Notes: a model not told the origin generated them from the sequence alone. 52,204 nucleotides of DNA from Mucidula mucida (GCA_015501055.1 JADNYV010000243.1:1-52204); one strand, 5' to 3'; shown: positions 1 to 11,240, counted from the stretch's first letter. A program made the numbers and translations.

Positions 1-229
1 AGTATAGAATAAAAAAAGTACTCACGAATAAACTCATACTCATCATGCAAGCCAAGAGTATACTCGCACGTGAGTAGAGTAGAGTCTAGAGTCTATGGTG
101 AGTCTAGAGTTTCAGTTTGGGGCCACGAATACTCGATAGACTCATACTCATAAATATTCGTGAATACTCATGAGTATTCTTATATTCGTGAGTATTCGTG
201 AGTATTCAGCTCCTAATATATATTTTTTT

Positions 230-1580
230 GGAGTCGTTGCTCCCCACTTTCAAGGTATGTTCTTTATTGTGTTCGGTTTTTATTGTCTCATGACATTTGC
301 AGCGTCTCCAACGTGCGACAGTGCTTCTCTCGTCGAGCAAGTACTCCACGCTGCACGAAGTCATTCCCGTGTTCGACCTGCTCACCAAGGGTCTCGAGAA
401 GCAGCTGCTTCGAACGGACATCCCCGTCGTGGTCCGCAAGGCTGTCCAGCGCGGCCTCATCGTTCTGGACAAGTATTACTCCAAAACGGATGATTCCGTG
501 ATGTGGAAGACTGCGATGCGTGAGTTTTCTCTCTTTTGGTTCAACCGCTTGTTAATTTTTGGTTTAGTGCTACACCCGAAGCATCGCGGGCACTACTTCA
601 CGAATCAGAAGTGGGAGCAGGCGTGGATCGATACCGCTGTCAGCGCCGCTCGCAAAGTCTGGCAAGAGGATTACAAGCCACTCATCAAGGCAGTCCCACC
701 TCCGCCCGAGGTTGATTCGGACGACGACGCCTACGATATCTATGCTGCAGTTCATTCCTTCCCAGCCGTGTCTCAGACAGATCCATTCGATGCTTTTATT
801 TCAGCGGACGCCACGGATGACGATGGAATCGATTACTGGGTTTCGAAGTCCGCACCGCACAATGCGGAGTTTATCACCCCACAACAAGCCCTTGCCCGGA
901 TGGCTCTCGACTTCTTGAGCTGTCCCGCCACTAGTACTGATGTCGAACGACTCTTCTCGCACAGTGGTCTTGTCGTCTCCAAACGACGACACAATCTCGC
1001 TGCGGACTCAATTCGAGAGACCACGATACTTGGACAGTGGCTTGCCATTGAGGATCTTGTCCCCGAGCAGAAGATTGCGAAGTTCTTGCACAATCGGAAG
1101 TTACGGAAGAAGGATTTGAATGAGGACCTCTCGACCGACTGGACGGATTCGGATGCAGACGCAGACGGAGGTGACGATTCCTCGGAGGATGCTGCACCGA
1201 TGGATGTTTCCGATTCAGAGGTGGAGGTTGTCGAGGAGGTTGTCGAGGAGGATGAGGTTGTCGAGGAGGACGAGGTGGTTGACGAGGATGAGGTGGTTGA
1301 CGAGGATGGGGATGATGTTGAGGAGAACTTGTGGACCAAGAGGAAGGGGAAGGGCAAGGCTGTTGCACAGTCGGAGGAGATGGACTCTTCTGATTTCCGC
1401 GATGGTATGGATCCTGTCTCAGAGTTTGACACGGGTCATGATGGTGATGTTGAGATTGACGATGATGACGATGATCTCTATGAAACGATTGAGCAGGTAG
1501 TTTTGGTTCGACGGCGCAAGCCTGCTTCTTCACCTCAGGATACTACTGATATGGATGCTACTGATATGGATATAACTTGA
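230..1580 (+). pseudogene. hAT transposase, C-terminal part with dimerisation domain
   Basis: The reading frame enters without a start codon at about 230. Removing introns 255-302 (GTATGT...TTGCAG) and 520-567 (GTGAGT...TTTAG) gives a continuous frame to the TAA-less end at 1580. The spliced sequence has the hAT block AMLLHPKHRGHYF and the C-terminal dimerisation motif around CPATSTDVERLFSHSG followed by KRRHNL. A long acidic tail follows (about 1120-1480), rich in E, D and V; its DNA is a GAGGAGGA-like minisatellite. The BED zinc finger and the first catalytic residues of the RNase-H-like fold are absent, so this is a truncated gene. It sits between the subterminal repeats of its own element. 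Confidence 0.8.
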
Positions 1581-1639
1581 TACACTTACGACCTACTTAC
1601 TTTAATCTTCACTGTCTTTATGTTTGAATTTGCTTGCTG

Positions 1640-1837
1640 ATACGTGAGTATACTCGAGTATACTCGGATCGTACTCGAGTACTCGAATACTCGAGACTCA
1701 TGAAGTACTCTCGAGTAGAGTAGATATTCGAGTAGAGTCTCGAGTGAAGACTCGAGTCTTGAGTATTGGGTTTGAGGTAAGAGTTACTCATACGATGAGT
1801 CCGAATATACTCGAGTATGGACTCGTGTCCATCTCTA
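1640..1837. repeat. hAT right subterminal repeat cluster
   Basis: Dense direct and inverted repeats of ACTCGAG and GAGTA lie here, for example CTCGAGTATACTCG palindromes at about 1650-1690 and CGAGTAGAGT copies at 1712-1740. The same block recurs at 51430-51627 and a related block forms the left end (1-229). Such clusters in hAT elements are binding sites for the transposase. Confidence 0.65.
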
Positions 1838-1979
1838 GCATGATGTGGGATGTGTGGTCTTGTGAAAGAAGATGCGAGGTTTTCAATGTCGAGGTTGCTC
1901 GTCATGCGCTAGCGGTCGAGTTCCGTCAAAGAAAATAGTCCATAACCTGTTGGAAACTAGACCATGTATAAGTACGTCT

Positions 1980-2105
1980 CAGTACACTGTATCGTAGTGG
2001 TACTATACCTAGACCGTGTATAAGTAGGTCTAGGTGATATATAAGTTAATCGTCCCATCATACTAATGAGTGGCTTACCTCAGTACACTGTATCGTAGCG
2101 GTACT
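1980..2105. repeat. Pair of 25-bp direct repeats, possible LTR remnant
   Basis: A 25-base unit beginning CAGTACACTGTATCG is present at 1980-2004 and again at 2081-2105 with one mismatch. Between them TAGACC(A/G)TGTATAAGTA also occurs twice. The stretch is preceded by TGTTGGAAAC at 1949, which resembles an LTR start. No matching LTR end or target duplication was found, so the LTR reading is weak. Confidence 0.35.
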
Positions 2106-2173
2106 GAGGAAAGCCAGATGAAAGAGATTGCGCGCCTACGGCGCGCCACGCGCTCGACCCTGCCGATCCTGAT

Positions 2174-3275
2174 CTATCTGTAATCTCCGTATTGCATCGA
2201 TTCCAACAGCGTGCGTTCCCCTGTCATTGTTTCAAGCAATTTCCAGAGATCCCATGCTGGCAGCTTCCCTGTGCAGTTCAGGGAGTGCATCAAGCGCAAA
2301 AGATCGAAGGACACAGCAGTTTGAGGCTGCTGAGGTGTAGCGGGATACAACGACGATTGAAGGAGTTGGGCATAATAATCAGAATCCGCCGTAGTGCAGC
2401 CGCAGAAGTGCAAATTGACGCAATGCACACCATTGGTATGAACAACTGTAAAACTATTTGTTGTCACATGCGGACTTGGGCAGAGATGTCCGCCGAGGTG
2501 ACCAAGTTGAACAGTCAGCCCTATTTCGGCCAATGTTGCCGGCTCGAAATAAGTGCCGTTCCAGTGCTGCCCGCACAAGTGATTCAGTACAGCGAACACA
2601 ATCCAAATGAAGCAGTACTGCTCACCTCGATGAAATGAAATGGCTGAGTTCGGTGAAATTCCGCGCAGCATTTGCTGCAGACGAGACCTAGGCCGAAACA
2701 GGCGTTGTCGCAACACCGATACGTCCCCTTCCTGGCTTGTGTCCCATCGCCGCAGCGAGGGCACAGCACGTCGGCCCCAGCGGTCCCGTCAAGCCGGAGC
2801 AGTTGCTGGAGAAACTTATCCTGAAACGGCAACCACACCTTCATCGGGTTGTCCTGTAAATGGCATCAATCAAATGACAATGCAGACGCGACGCGACACG
2901 ACACGACGCGGTAAATTCACATACCGAACTAGGATATCGTTTGTGGACATGGACTCGAATGAGTTCGTCGCCACCGACATCGTCGGTGCCGCTGCTGGTG
3001 TTGATAAAGTCACTAAAGTCCTCGCCGAGCAGATAAGAAAAGTTGTCAGCTTGGTCGGCGCGTGAAAGAGTGGTGGTATCCTCCATCAGTGTCTCTTGGC
3101 CAAGTTCTCGTGCAGATAAACGTGTCTTTTTAGCGACAACGTAGCGACGTCCATCGGCTGAGATCTGGTCATTGATGATGGCATGGGGTCGGTGCGCGTA
3201 GAGGACGTTGTTAGGTTTAGCAGATTTCTTGTGTTTGGCACCAAGGCCCGGGAGTTCTGGGAGGTTGGGATTCAT
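2174..3275 (-). pseudogene. KDZ-family transposase, N-terminal CxC2 half
   Basis: Three exons splice in frame: 3275-2925, 2853-2626 and 2566-2174 (972 nt, 323 codons plus stop). Introns are GTATGT...TTACAG and GTGAGC...GGGCAG. After an N-terminal basic and acidic region, the product carries a cysteine cluster (CPRCGDG, CCDNACFG, CSKCCAEFH), then WNGTYFEPATLAEIGL, QLGHLGGHLCPSP, FTVVHTNGVH, HFCGC and FPAT-like YPATPQQPQTAVSFDLL. This is the arrangement of CxC2-like KDZ transposase-associated domains in Agaricomycetes. The catalytic KDZ domain that normally follows is missing: the frame stops at 2174 soon after the LLETMTGERTL stretch. I read it as a 3'-truncated transposon gene. Confidence 0.82.
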
Positions 3276-3627
3276 GCTGGTTCCAGGTCTGAATAGAGTA
3301 GTCAATGCGCCTTGCTGCTTAAAAACAATCCAATACTGTTTCACATGAAAACAATCCAGTACCGTTTCACATGTTAGCACGAGCATCAAGCAAATTTGAG
3401 ATTCGTCTCATCCTCGGAGTGTTGAATAGTCGGGAAATGTTGAGAAATAATCCAGCTGTGGCCAAGGACGCTCAGCGAAGCACAACCAATTGTTATTTGT
3501 AGCCGACCTAATGCCGAAGATGACAGAACTAAGACGAGGGAGGCATGTGCTGACCTGTTCATATGATCGCTATCGTTGATTACTCGGATTCGATCCACAC
3601 TTATCACTTGTACCATCACCAGTCATC

Positions 3628-4633
3628 ATGGCCGGCGCCGCAAGTCTCTCCAATGCTATGAGTTCTCTCAGTCTGTCGTCTGACTGCATTCTATCTTGGC
3701 ATCCGGATCCAGGCAGAGAAGACTGGCAGCTTGGTATGCACAAGCTGCATCTAATCCGCCGTGGTCGAACTCCAGGAGTGTATATGTCTTGGTGCGTGTC
3801 CTGCCTTGTTCTTCTGATCACTAACATATATCATCCTTAGGAGCTCGGCAGAGCCACTTGTCCTTGGATTTTCGAATTGCTCTCACGAAAGCTTCCAGAG
3901 CTGGGATCTGTATGTCGCAGATTGGCGCGATCACTGTCGCCGCAATCAGCTTGGACCTCATCTTTGCACACGCTGGCCGTCGTTCAGTCTTCCGCCTCCC
4001 AATTCTCAAGCAGGGTCCACGGCTGCCTCGCAGACATCGTCTACCATGCAGATGTCGTTGACAACATAGTCTGCATCTGCGACTGGCATCCAAACGCCCG
4101 CGCCCAGCCCATCCGTTCCATCTCCACCACCTGCCGCACCGACTCCTGCACCTGCGTCAGCTACGGCTCCGTCTTCGTTGCACATCTCACCCAGCGCCTT
4201 TGTGACACCGCGCCGCGTTCGCCTGCACGCTAGCTCGTCTGTCCCATCGACCAGTTCATATGTCCCATCTCAGCCTACAAGTACACCTGTTATGGCTGCA
4301 GGTTCGTCTTTGTCCCACATTTTGGTCAATGGCCGCGTCTCTGTCACTCCCACCCCGTCTACTCCTTCCACCCCTCGTCGAGGTCGTGTCCAGAAATTCT
4401 TTGCAGTATCCGTTCTTGAGGATGAAGTTGATGACATCCTTGACGACAACAACGACAACACGGATAGGGAGGTCTTTACATCTATGTGAGCACTACGGTT
4501 ATGTATCCTGGTATCTTGCAGTGACTAATTTCTTGTCATCAGTGTCGACGCCGAGAGGCGTGTCCAGGAGCTCCTTGATATGGGGCTGAGAGCGAAGATT
4601 CGTGTCAGGCGTACCCTTTCCCGTGTTGTTTGA
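3628..4633 (+). pseudogene. RNase H1 N-terminal-like domain protein with an in-frame stop
   Basis: The start ATG at 3628 follows GTACCATCACCAGTCATC. Exons 3628-3791, 3841-4485 and 4543-4633 join in phase (900 nt). Residues about 33-80 (HLIRRGRTPGVYMSW, then SSAEPLVLGFSNCSHESFQ, then SWDLYVADW) resemble the RNase H1 N-terminal / caulimovirus viroplasmin-like fold that is common in agaricomycete proteins: basic start, G(V/I)Y.SW, GF, and an aromatic tail. A Ser/Pro/Thr-rich linker and an acidic stretch (DDILDDNNDN) follow, then a basic C-terminus. A TAG at 4067-4069 interrupts the otherwise open frame. It is either a nonsense mutation or lies in a 57-nt intron with a poor donor (4013-4069). No RNase H catalytic domain follows. 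Confidence 0.6.
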
Positions 4634-4858
4634 ATTTACATCTGAGCCTCACCTATTCTACATGTGCTTACCTATCACTGTTTGTACTACTACCTATCCT
4701 TGCTTGTACTGCCTATGAATGATTTACATGCATACTTGGTGTGATTAAATTTAAGACATAATGAGTATTACTTAACTTTAAGACATAATGAGTATTACTT
4801 ACGTGCACACATCACGGAGGCTTTCGCCTTGGCCCAAACTTCTACTTTGCTCACTCTC

Positions 4859-7608
4859 ATGGTGCAAAAAAACCCTCGGAAGCCTGGTCGCGTGCCGTGG
4901 GTCCATGGCACCAAGAAAACGATCTTCGCTTCTCTCAAGGACAACTGGAAGGAGGCGCATGACGCGGGAACTACAGCGGTCTTTGGTAGCTGCGCCGCCA
5001 TCAAGTACAAAATACGCTATGGCAATCTACCCCTACAGGACGACTTGGAAGACGTTCCCTCTATCCCTACAAGCGATGAGGTGGCTGCTTGGGAAGCTGC
5101 CGAGGCGCAGGCACTCGGTGCAATGGAACCGGAGGCAGTCGCCGCCAGACAAGATATGTTTACAAGATTCGTAACCGTACGTGTTTGTGCGTCTCTCTAC
5201 TTAAATGAAACTGATCTTACCACAGAAAGTCCTCACCTGGTACCGCTTGGAGTACCTTGGTGTTCGCAAAAAGGACAACAATCCTCTCACCTCCGCCCTC
5301 AGAGGCGCCCTCAAGAAAAAGGAACGTCCTCGCAAACCCCAACAAATCCACGTCTACACAAATGTCTACTGGGAGCGTCACAAGTCCCTCGTCACCACAG
5401 CCATCAACACCGCCATTGCTGACGATGCCGCTGAATGTGCAGCCAGCCTGAGCGCGCGTCAGGCCGCCATTGACGCTGGTATCGATCCGCCGCCGGTTAG
5501 AGCGCCTCTGGCCGGGAAGGAGCTGAAGCAGATGAAGTTGGCGGTTCAGCGGCGCGTCGTCAAGGCGGAGTTCGACAAGGAGGGGGATGTGGTTAAGAAA
5601 CACATCGCGGAACTCGTTGAGGCCAAGCACAAGGAGGACATGGAGGAGTTTCTCCGGGCACCTGACGACGACGACGAGGAAGAGAAGGGAGATGAGGAAG
5701 ACGATGCGTCGGAGACGCCTGTGCCGAAGAGTGCTCCTCCCGCCGCCAAGAGATCTAAGACGGCACTGGATTATCAACTGTAAGCTTCCAATTCTCCATT
5801 TCCCTACATTGTTGACCCTCAAACAGGGATATGCAACGAGCCGCTAGTGTTCTCAATGACGCCGGCACCCTGCTCTTCAAGGAATGTGGCATCGTCTGCT
5901 CGATTCTCATGGCGGCTCCCCTGGCCGAGGATGGCGGATATGTTGGTGTCAGAGCAATTCATAAAGGCACGACACTGAACACAGGCGCTAAGTGGCCTGA
6001 CGCTGAGAAGGTCGCGTATGGGGAGGCTGAGAAGAGTCTCATTTGGTTTGCAGACAAGTGCTACAGTGCGTCTCTCTTTGCTGTATTTTTTCCTTAAGCT
6101 GACACCTCTAGTAGCGGATGAACAACGCGCTGCCCGTTCGCTCTCGGGCATTCTTGCTCCGCAAACAGAACTACCTACCACTTCCCCAGCTCCAACATCC
6201 CTTCATGCGACTGCACCACCACCAACATCTGTTTGCGCGACCACGCCACCACCACCACCGACATCCGTTCGCGCGACCACGCCACCGCCTACTTCCCGAC
6301 CACGGCCCAAGACTCCTGTCATTCGCAATCCTGAGCTCATAGGCCCTGAGCTGCAAGCTGCCCTTGACGAACTTGTCGACAATGACCGCCGCGAAGTTAT
6401 GCGCAGACTCAGCAGGCTGTCTGACTATGAGGTGACACGGGAGAGCAACATTGTACGGAATAACGCCGTTGGACGCGCCCTCGGCCTCGGCCAAACCCTC
6501 AAAGCATTGACTCTTCTCACTGGGTGGCGCAAGAAGTCCGACAAACCACTCTCAGACGACGAGAGTGACCTGGCCATGCACCTCGCTACCGAGGAGGAGC
6601 ATATGCTTGAGGCTGAGCTTCTGCGCATCGAGGCGGAGGAAGCGGCAATGCTGTCCGCGTCTGACGACGACGCTGCTGCCAACAACAAAGACGACGACGC
6701 TGATGCCGACGACACCGACGACACCGTGACGCAGGGGATCAACCAGACCGAGGATCCAGTCCCCGAGCCACGTAAGTCCAAGAGAAAGGTTAGTTAACCA
6801 TGTCTATTGCTGTTCCAATGCTGACGTGAATATGCTAGCATACTGAAGATACGGAGGAACCTACTGACAGCGATGTCGAGGAGTACGAGCTGGGCACTCT
6901 TGATTGGGACACATCAACATGCGCGGATGGTGGCCCGAGCTCACGAAACTTTTTGGTGCCCTTTGCCGCGGTAAGGACTGGTCCAATCCGACTTGGGCTC
7001 ACGTCGTCAATGCTTTCCTCATTTTCGAGAAACGGTCCAAATTCATCGACGACGCCAAGGCTTCTTTTGGCACGGCAGCCCTTCGCCCCGCGGTGATTGC
7101 GACATTCATGAAGAATCACCGGAACTACTCCAAGATGTGGCCCGTCAAGACCAATCTCAATGACTACGGGAAGGGGTGGTGGATGTGGTGGAAATCAGCT
7201 CAACCTCTGTCTCGTCTAGATAACGAGGCCCTTCTCAAGCCGGAACTTGTGCAATGGGGCGGGTTAGAGACAAAATTGGGGCGAAACGGATTCACCCTGG
7301 TTTTAGCATCACTACTCTGGTGGGGCGAGGACGTCTACGCGGCTGTTAGCACAGCGACACTTTCTGATAAAGACAACACCCCCAGTGACGAGGCCGTTCT
7401 CGCTCTCGCCACAGCTTCTCGTCAGCGGGCCGATTGGGAGGCGGCCGTGGCGGATGTCGCATGGACGCTTGAACACATTGTTTGGACCGCTTCTTACAAG
7501 CATGCGACATGCCCGCCGCCGTCAAAGAAGGCTCCACCACCCAAGGTATCTATTGTTTCTTTCTATCATCACTGTCACTCATTGTACTTCAAGAAACTCC
7601 GTAAGTAG
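4859..7608 (+). CDS. Large multi-exon agaricomycete protein of unknown function, with a frame break
   Basis: Exons 4859-5176, 5226-5779, 5827-6065, 6112-6788 and 6839-7545, with a tiny last exon 7594-7608, are separated by 46-50 nt GT-AG introns. The first four join in phase. Landmarks are RVPWVHGTK near the start, WYRLEYLG, a basic coiled region ending in a D/E run (about 5660-5710), a Pro/Thr-rich repeat with PPTSVRATT (6200-6300), another acidic segment (6650-6730) and a C-terminal domain with GWWMWWKSAQP, GFTLVLASLLWWGEDVY and WTLEHIVW. I recall similar architectures as abundant agaricomycete hypothetical proteins, but no function. The exon-5 frame from 6839 is not the frame carrying the conserved C-terminal domain (open from 6904), so a one-base frameshift or missed intron lies at about 6890-6960. 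The copy may be inactive. Confidence 0.6.
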
Positions 7609-8530
7609 GGCAAGTGTTTCTCTTGTTTTTTGTTTGCTGTCAAATTAGCTGTCATTGTATTTTATATCAGTATTGTAGATGTATGCCAGCAGAGCACTGT
7701 AGGTGCTCTGCTCAACTTATGATTAAGTTGAGCTCAAAACGACTGGCCACATGAGGAGATAGGCAAGATCATATCCAATGACATCGGGAACTAATGTAGC
7801 AACCGCTTCGGTGCAATCAGGGTGGCCGTCATTTAGCAACGTGTAATTGTACTAGCGAGGAGACAGCACTTGGAAGAGAATTAGAAATGGAACAGCCGTC
7901 CGGGACAGACCACAGCAGTGGATTATTACTGTGCAAACCTTGACATTGTTGACAACAGACACATAGACCTTCCAGACACATTCAGGACCAATTGAGCAAA
8001 GGAGGAGCAAAAAGTGCGGCGCAAAAATGCTGCAGCAGGGGATGGAGAAGAGGAATTGGGGTGCAAGCAATACAAATTAATGGACTACAAGTGGGAAGTG
8101 AATATTTGAAGGGGCAGGTGGATGTACCTGCCACCCCAATCAAAATGCGCCACAGAATCAGGCAAGCGTGCGGATACCCCACCAAAATGGGATAACCTAT
8201 AGCACCTGAATCACCGAGGTAATCCATCAGAGAGTGATCCCAAGCGGAATGCGCAATCAATCAAGGACGGAAAGGACCCGGAGACGATCAGATCCGGATA
8301 TAAGCGGTGATTGTATGTACCTGCCCCAGCGTGCTGCCCAGGACAACGAGCAGCACCCCCCGCAGGCCTGGCGCGGCCCCCGTACTGCCCCAGAGGCTGG
8401 GCGGGCCCATATATATATATTTCACTCTAACTATAATGACTCTAGATAGAGCAGATTCTGTAATTTTGTGCCCTCTAGCTAGAGGCTTTATGGATATCTC
8501 TCTACAGCATAGGGTGGCATTATACCAACA
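7609..8530. other. Intergenic stretch without recognisable genes
   Basis: No convincing coding frame or RNA was found. There is a 14-bp perfect palindrome CCTCTAGCTAGAGG at 8472-8485 and an AT run (CATATATATATATTTC) at about 8409-8424. The sequence changes abruptly into retrotransposon polyprotein near 8531. Confidence 0.5.
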
Positions 8531-9640
8531 CACACCACTCTGACGTTCGAAGGCATGGCTCGTATTTACCGCGATCGAATCTTCCCCATACATGGATTGC
8601 CGCGACAGATGATACACGATCGAGGTCCGCAATACCACTCGCGGTTCATGAAGGAGTTATACCGGCTGTTGGGCATTGAAGGGAACTTCACAACGGCGTA
8701 CCATCCACAGGCAAATGGGCAAACAGAACGGTTGAACCAAGAGATAGAACATTTCTTACGGTTATTTGTCAATTACCATCAGAACGACTGGCATGAATGG
8801 TTACCCTCTGCCGAATTTGTTTACAACGATCGGGTACACTCAGCAACCAAGGTTACTCCGTTCTTTGCAGACATGGGCAGACACCCCTACAAAGGCACCG
8901 CTCCAAAAACGGCATCGAGAAACGAGACTGCGCAGGAGTTTGCCGACGGCATGAGGAAAACATGGGATGAAGTAGGGTCGGCATTAAAGATGGCAAAAGA
9001 GGACATGAAACGGTTTTATGACAGGAAGCAGACAGACGCAGTAGAGTACAAGGAGGGCGACAAAGTATGGCTGGAAGGGACAAATCTCAGCACGGACCGA
9101 CCAATGAAGAAGCTTGATGACAAACACTTCGGACCGTTCAAAGTGATCAAGAAAGTCGGAACAAGCTCTTACAAGCTCCAGATTCCTCACACGTGGAAAA
9201 GCATCCATCCTGTGTTTAATGAAGCCCTGTTGACACCTTATCACGAGCCCCAATTTCCGACGCAACCCCGAGACATGTGTCCACCACCTGTGCTGGAAGG
9301 AGCCGAACCGGAATGGGAAGTTGAAAAAGTGGTTAATTCCCGGAAGTACCGCGGGGGTTTCCAATACAAGGTTCACTGGAAGGGTTATGGCACACACGAA
9401 CAGACATGGGAACCGGCATGCAATCTCAAGAATGCCGACGAAGCCATTCACGATTTCCACCAGCAGTACCCGAATAAGCCGAAGCCACCTGCGCTTGCTC
9501 GCATTGAAGTTCCCATGTCGCAATTTCCATCACATCTATTCCGACCCATGCCACCGCCTGACACCGAACCTCTTAACGTTACGCTACCCTCTGCGGCCCT
9601 CATGGAGCAAATCTGGCGCAGAATGGAACTTGCGCCTTAA
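8531..9640 (+). pseudogene. Chromovirus integrase (C-terminal part) with chromodomain
   Basis: The frame is open before the first ATG (8555). It shows the integrase core second half (FPIHGLP, DRGPQYHSRFMKELYRLLG, AYHPQANGQTERLNQ with the catalytic Glu region, WLPSAEFVYND), the GPF/Y-type module (HFGPFKVIKKVG, HPVFNEALL) and a C-terminal chromodomain (EWEVEKVVNSRKYRGG, QYKVHWKGYG, TWEPACNL). This order is that of Tf1/sushi-type fungal chromoviruses, in which the chromodomain targets integration to heterochromatin. The remaining 361-codon frame has no internal stop, but its N-terminal pol is missing, so it cannot mobilise itself. Confidence 0.9.
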
Positions 9641-9651
9641 GGAGGGGGTGA

Positions 9652-10222
9652 TGTTATGAATTGCCATATTTTCACACTTTCACATCTTATCATATCTTAT
9701 TGGGGGCCTTGTCTTATCAACCAACGGACTGTTTCACCATCTGTTTCGTCACCGATCATACTCCTGTTCATTACCGAAGCCGTACTCATGTCGGACACAC
9801 ACCTAACACATGGATGACATCATACATGCTGATACCTCATGGATTCCCCATTGTATACACACCACTAACACTCGTAGCACACATGGTCGTTTCAGTATTA
9901 TTACTTACATGCAGTTACCACTCGTATTTAATGGTTTCACGGACTAGTAGCATACAACACTGGGTCAAGGGCGTGGAGTTATCCCTAGCGGAAACACATA
10001 TGGACAAGGAGTCCCAAACACAGGCTTACTAGTATATAAGCAGTAGTGTAGTATCATTGTACTTTAGTTCCGATCTCGTTTATACACCTGGCCTAGCCTA
10101 GTCTTACGAACGTGAACGCTGTCTCTTTTAGTTCTTGCTGTGGTACTTGGTTGAGTCTCATGGCTTAGTCAGTCGCTAACAAGCTCCACCCATTTTGTCA
10201 GTTCAGCGGTACTGATTCCATA
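9652..10222 (+). repeat. Chromovirus 3' LTR
   Basis: It begins TGTTATGAAT right after the purine tract and ends near ATTCCATAA at about 10222, an imperfect inverse of the start, so the terminal CA may be lost. A TATA box, AGTATATAAGCAG at about 10031, lies roughly 380 bp into the LTR, giving a plausible U3/R boundary. Open frames inside it are not considered coding. Confidence 0.7.
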
Positions 10223-10829
10223 AATTGCTTGCGAGGCAGGAACATTGCCGTTCTTGGTCTGCTAGCATGTTGGTCTTCTAACAGTTTTGTGGATGCAGGG
10301 AGCTCAATGCATATAGATTGTAAGAGTCCCATGTGATCCATAGTATTCTGTATGTGGCCTTTAGATTTGGAAGGTTTTTGTTGAGCTTGGCGGATAATGA
10401 CTTTTGGCCAGTCAAAATATTTCTTGCAATCAATGCTGCTGTGCTCCTTGCATTGTTGGAGGTTGGTACCATCAGCACCTTTGCAGCCGGATGTGATAGC
10501 ACCAAAAGGATAAACAAGGATAGGCTTGCGCTCATAGGAGAGGGTTGGTACACATACAAAGAGTATTTCACCTCTATGTCAAAATCAGGTCCAAGCCCAA
10601 GCTTTGCAAAAATCCAACAATGCTCTTCTTCGATCCTGATGCTATTGCACACTCAATGGTCACAGGTGCACTGAATGCACAGCTCCCCACCGTGGCTGCG
10701 GCAGAACATAAAGTCATTGACCAAGATGTACTCAGTGCTCATGATAGTCGGGAGTCAAGGTTGTTTGGACTCGGGAGTCCAGCAGTTCAGTGTCCAGTCC
10801 ACAGATGCCATTCAGAGGCATGATGACGC
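10223..10829. other. AT-rich stretch, no supported gene
   Basis: Frames of 113-124 codons exist on both strands (10333-10674 + and 10278-10652 -), but neither shows a recognisable domain, and they overlap antiparallel. I do not call a gene. The region separates the chromovirus LTR from the tRNA gene. Confidence 0.4.
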
Positions 10830-10900
10830 GCATTAATGGGGTAGTGGTAACCTGGGTCGTTGCCATCGACCCGCCGGGGGTTCAATTCCCCCTTAATGCA
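10830..10900 (+). tRNA. tRNA-Gly (anticodon GCC)
   Basis: The 71-nt cloverleaf has a perfect 7-bp acceptor stem (GCATTAA with TTAATGC), discriminator A at 10900, a perfect T arm (GGGGG-TTCAATT-CCCCC) and an anticodon arm with GGTCG/CGACC around loop TTGCCAT. The anticodon is GCC (10862-10864). Length and start GCATT match eukaryotic tRNA-Gly(GCC). A T-rich stretch (TGTTTGTTTTTG, 10919-10930) about 20 nt downstream can serve as a pol III terminator. No intron. Confidence 0.88.
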
Positions 10901-10961
10901 TAAATAAGGCTTGAAATGTTTGTTTTTGACCTGGCGCTGGCGTAGTAAGGTCTAGGGTAAA

Positions 10962-11240
10962 CCTCCCGGTGGTGTTACTAAGGGTATCGAAATCGGTCCC
11001 CAGGAGGCTCAGGTTCTGAAACCGCTAGAAACGATTTTGATATCGGCACATATTTCAGACACGTGCAGTATTCACGTGCCGGTAGCGAAATCTAAACGTC
11101 AACCGTCTAATTAGTACCGTTACTTACCGCAGTAAACCCGAGGTGTATCAAACCCTAGGGTTTACTTCAACACCCTAAGCCTCCCGGGTGTGTTACTAAC
11201 GGTATCAATACCAACACCCCAAGGGGCTTCAGTTTTACAA
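10962..11240 (+). repeat. Degenerate direct repeat, period about 218 bp
   Basis: CCTCCCGG-GTGTTACTAA followed by GGTATC, a CCCC run, GGAGGCTCAG/GGGGCTTCAG and a TTCTGAA/TTTTACA tail occurs at 10962-11023 and again, diverged, at 11180-11240. A weaker third version (CCCCAAGGTGTCTC) lies near 11586. There is no coding frame through them. Confidence 0.45.

Larger units (their letters stand above)
1..1837 (+). mobile_element. hAT DNA transposon, internally deleted copy (left tip outside window)
   Basis: The first 229 bases and 1481-1837 match the two ends of a complete copy at 50221-51627, so the window opens at about base 15 of this element. Both ends are packed with subterminal repeats built from GAGTA and ACTCG words in both orientations, as expected of hAT transposase binding sites. 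The right terminus ends in CATCTCTA at 1837, followed by GCATGATG (1838-1845), the expected 8-bp target duplication; its partner lies upstream of the window. The interior keeps only the C-terminal half of a transposase gene, so the element should be non-autonomous. Confidence 0.85.
8531..10222 (+). mobile_element. Ty3/gypsy chromovirus, 3' fragment with 3' LTR
   Basis: Only the integrase C-terminal half, the chromodomain and the 3' LTR remain; gag, protease, reverse transcriptase, RNase H and the 5' LTR are absent. A polypurine tract (AAGGAGGGGG, about 9639-9648) immediately precedes the LTR start TGTTATGAATTG at 9652. The 5' break is near 8531. No target duplication can be assessed because the 5' end is missing. 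Confidence 0.85.

Noticed and set aside
833..1533. Long minus-strand frames opposite the hAT transposase
   Set aside because: They are Ser/His/Pro-rich mirrors of the acidic tail and lie in antisense to a recognised domain.
1640..1760. CRISPR-like or satellite array of CTCGAGTA words
   Set aside because: Word spacing is irregular, and the block sits precisely at the hAT terminus with homology to the other copy.
1949..2110. Solo copia LTR starting TGTTGGAAAC
   Set aside because: No LTR end, no target duplication and no similarity to the copia LTR at 49403-49691 beyond the first bases; kept only as a repeat.
9661..10032. 123-codon open frame downstream of the chromovirus pol
   Set aside because: It lies entirely in the U3 part of the LTR and has no domain.
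10278..10674. Antiparallel frames of 113-124 codons
   Set aside because: They overlap on opposite strands, lack recognisable motifs and have no splice-site support.
10830..10900. Mitochondrial or pseudo tRNA origin for the tRNA-Gly
   Set aside because: All stems pair well and length fits a nuclear tRNA-Gly(GCC).
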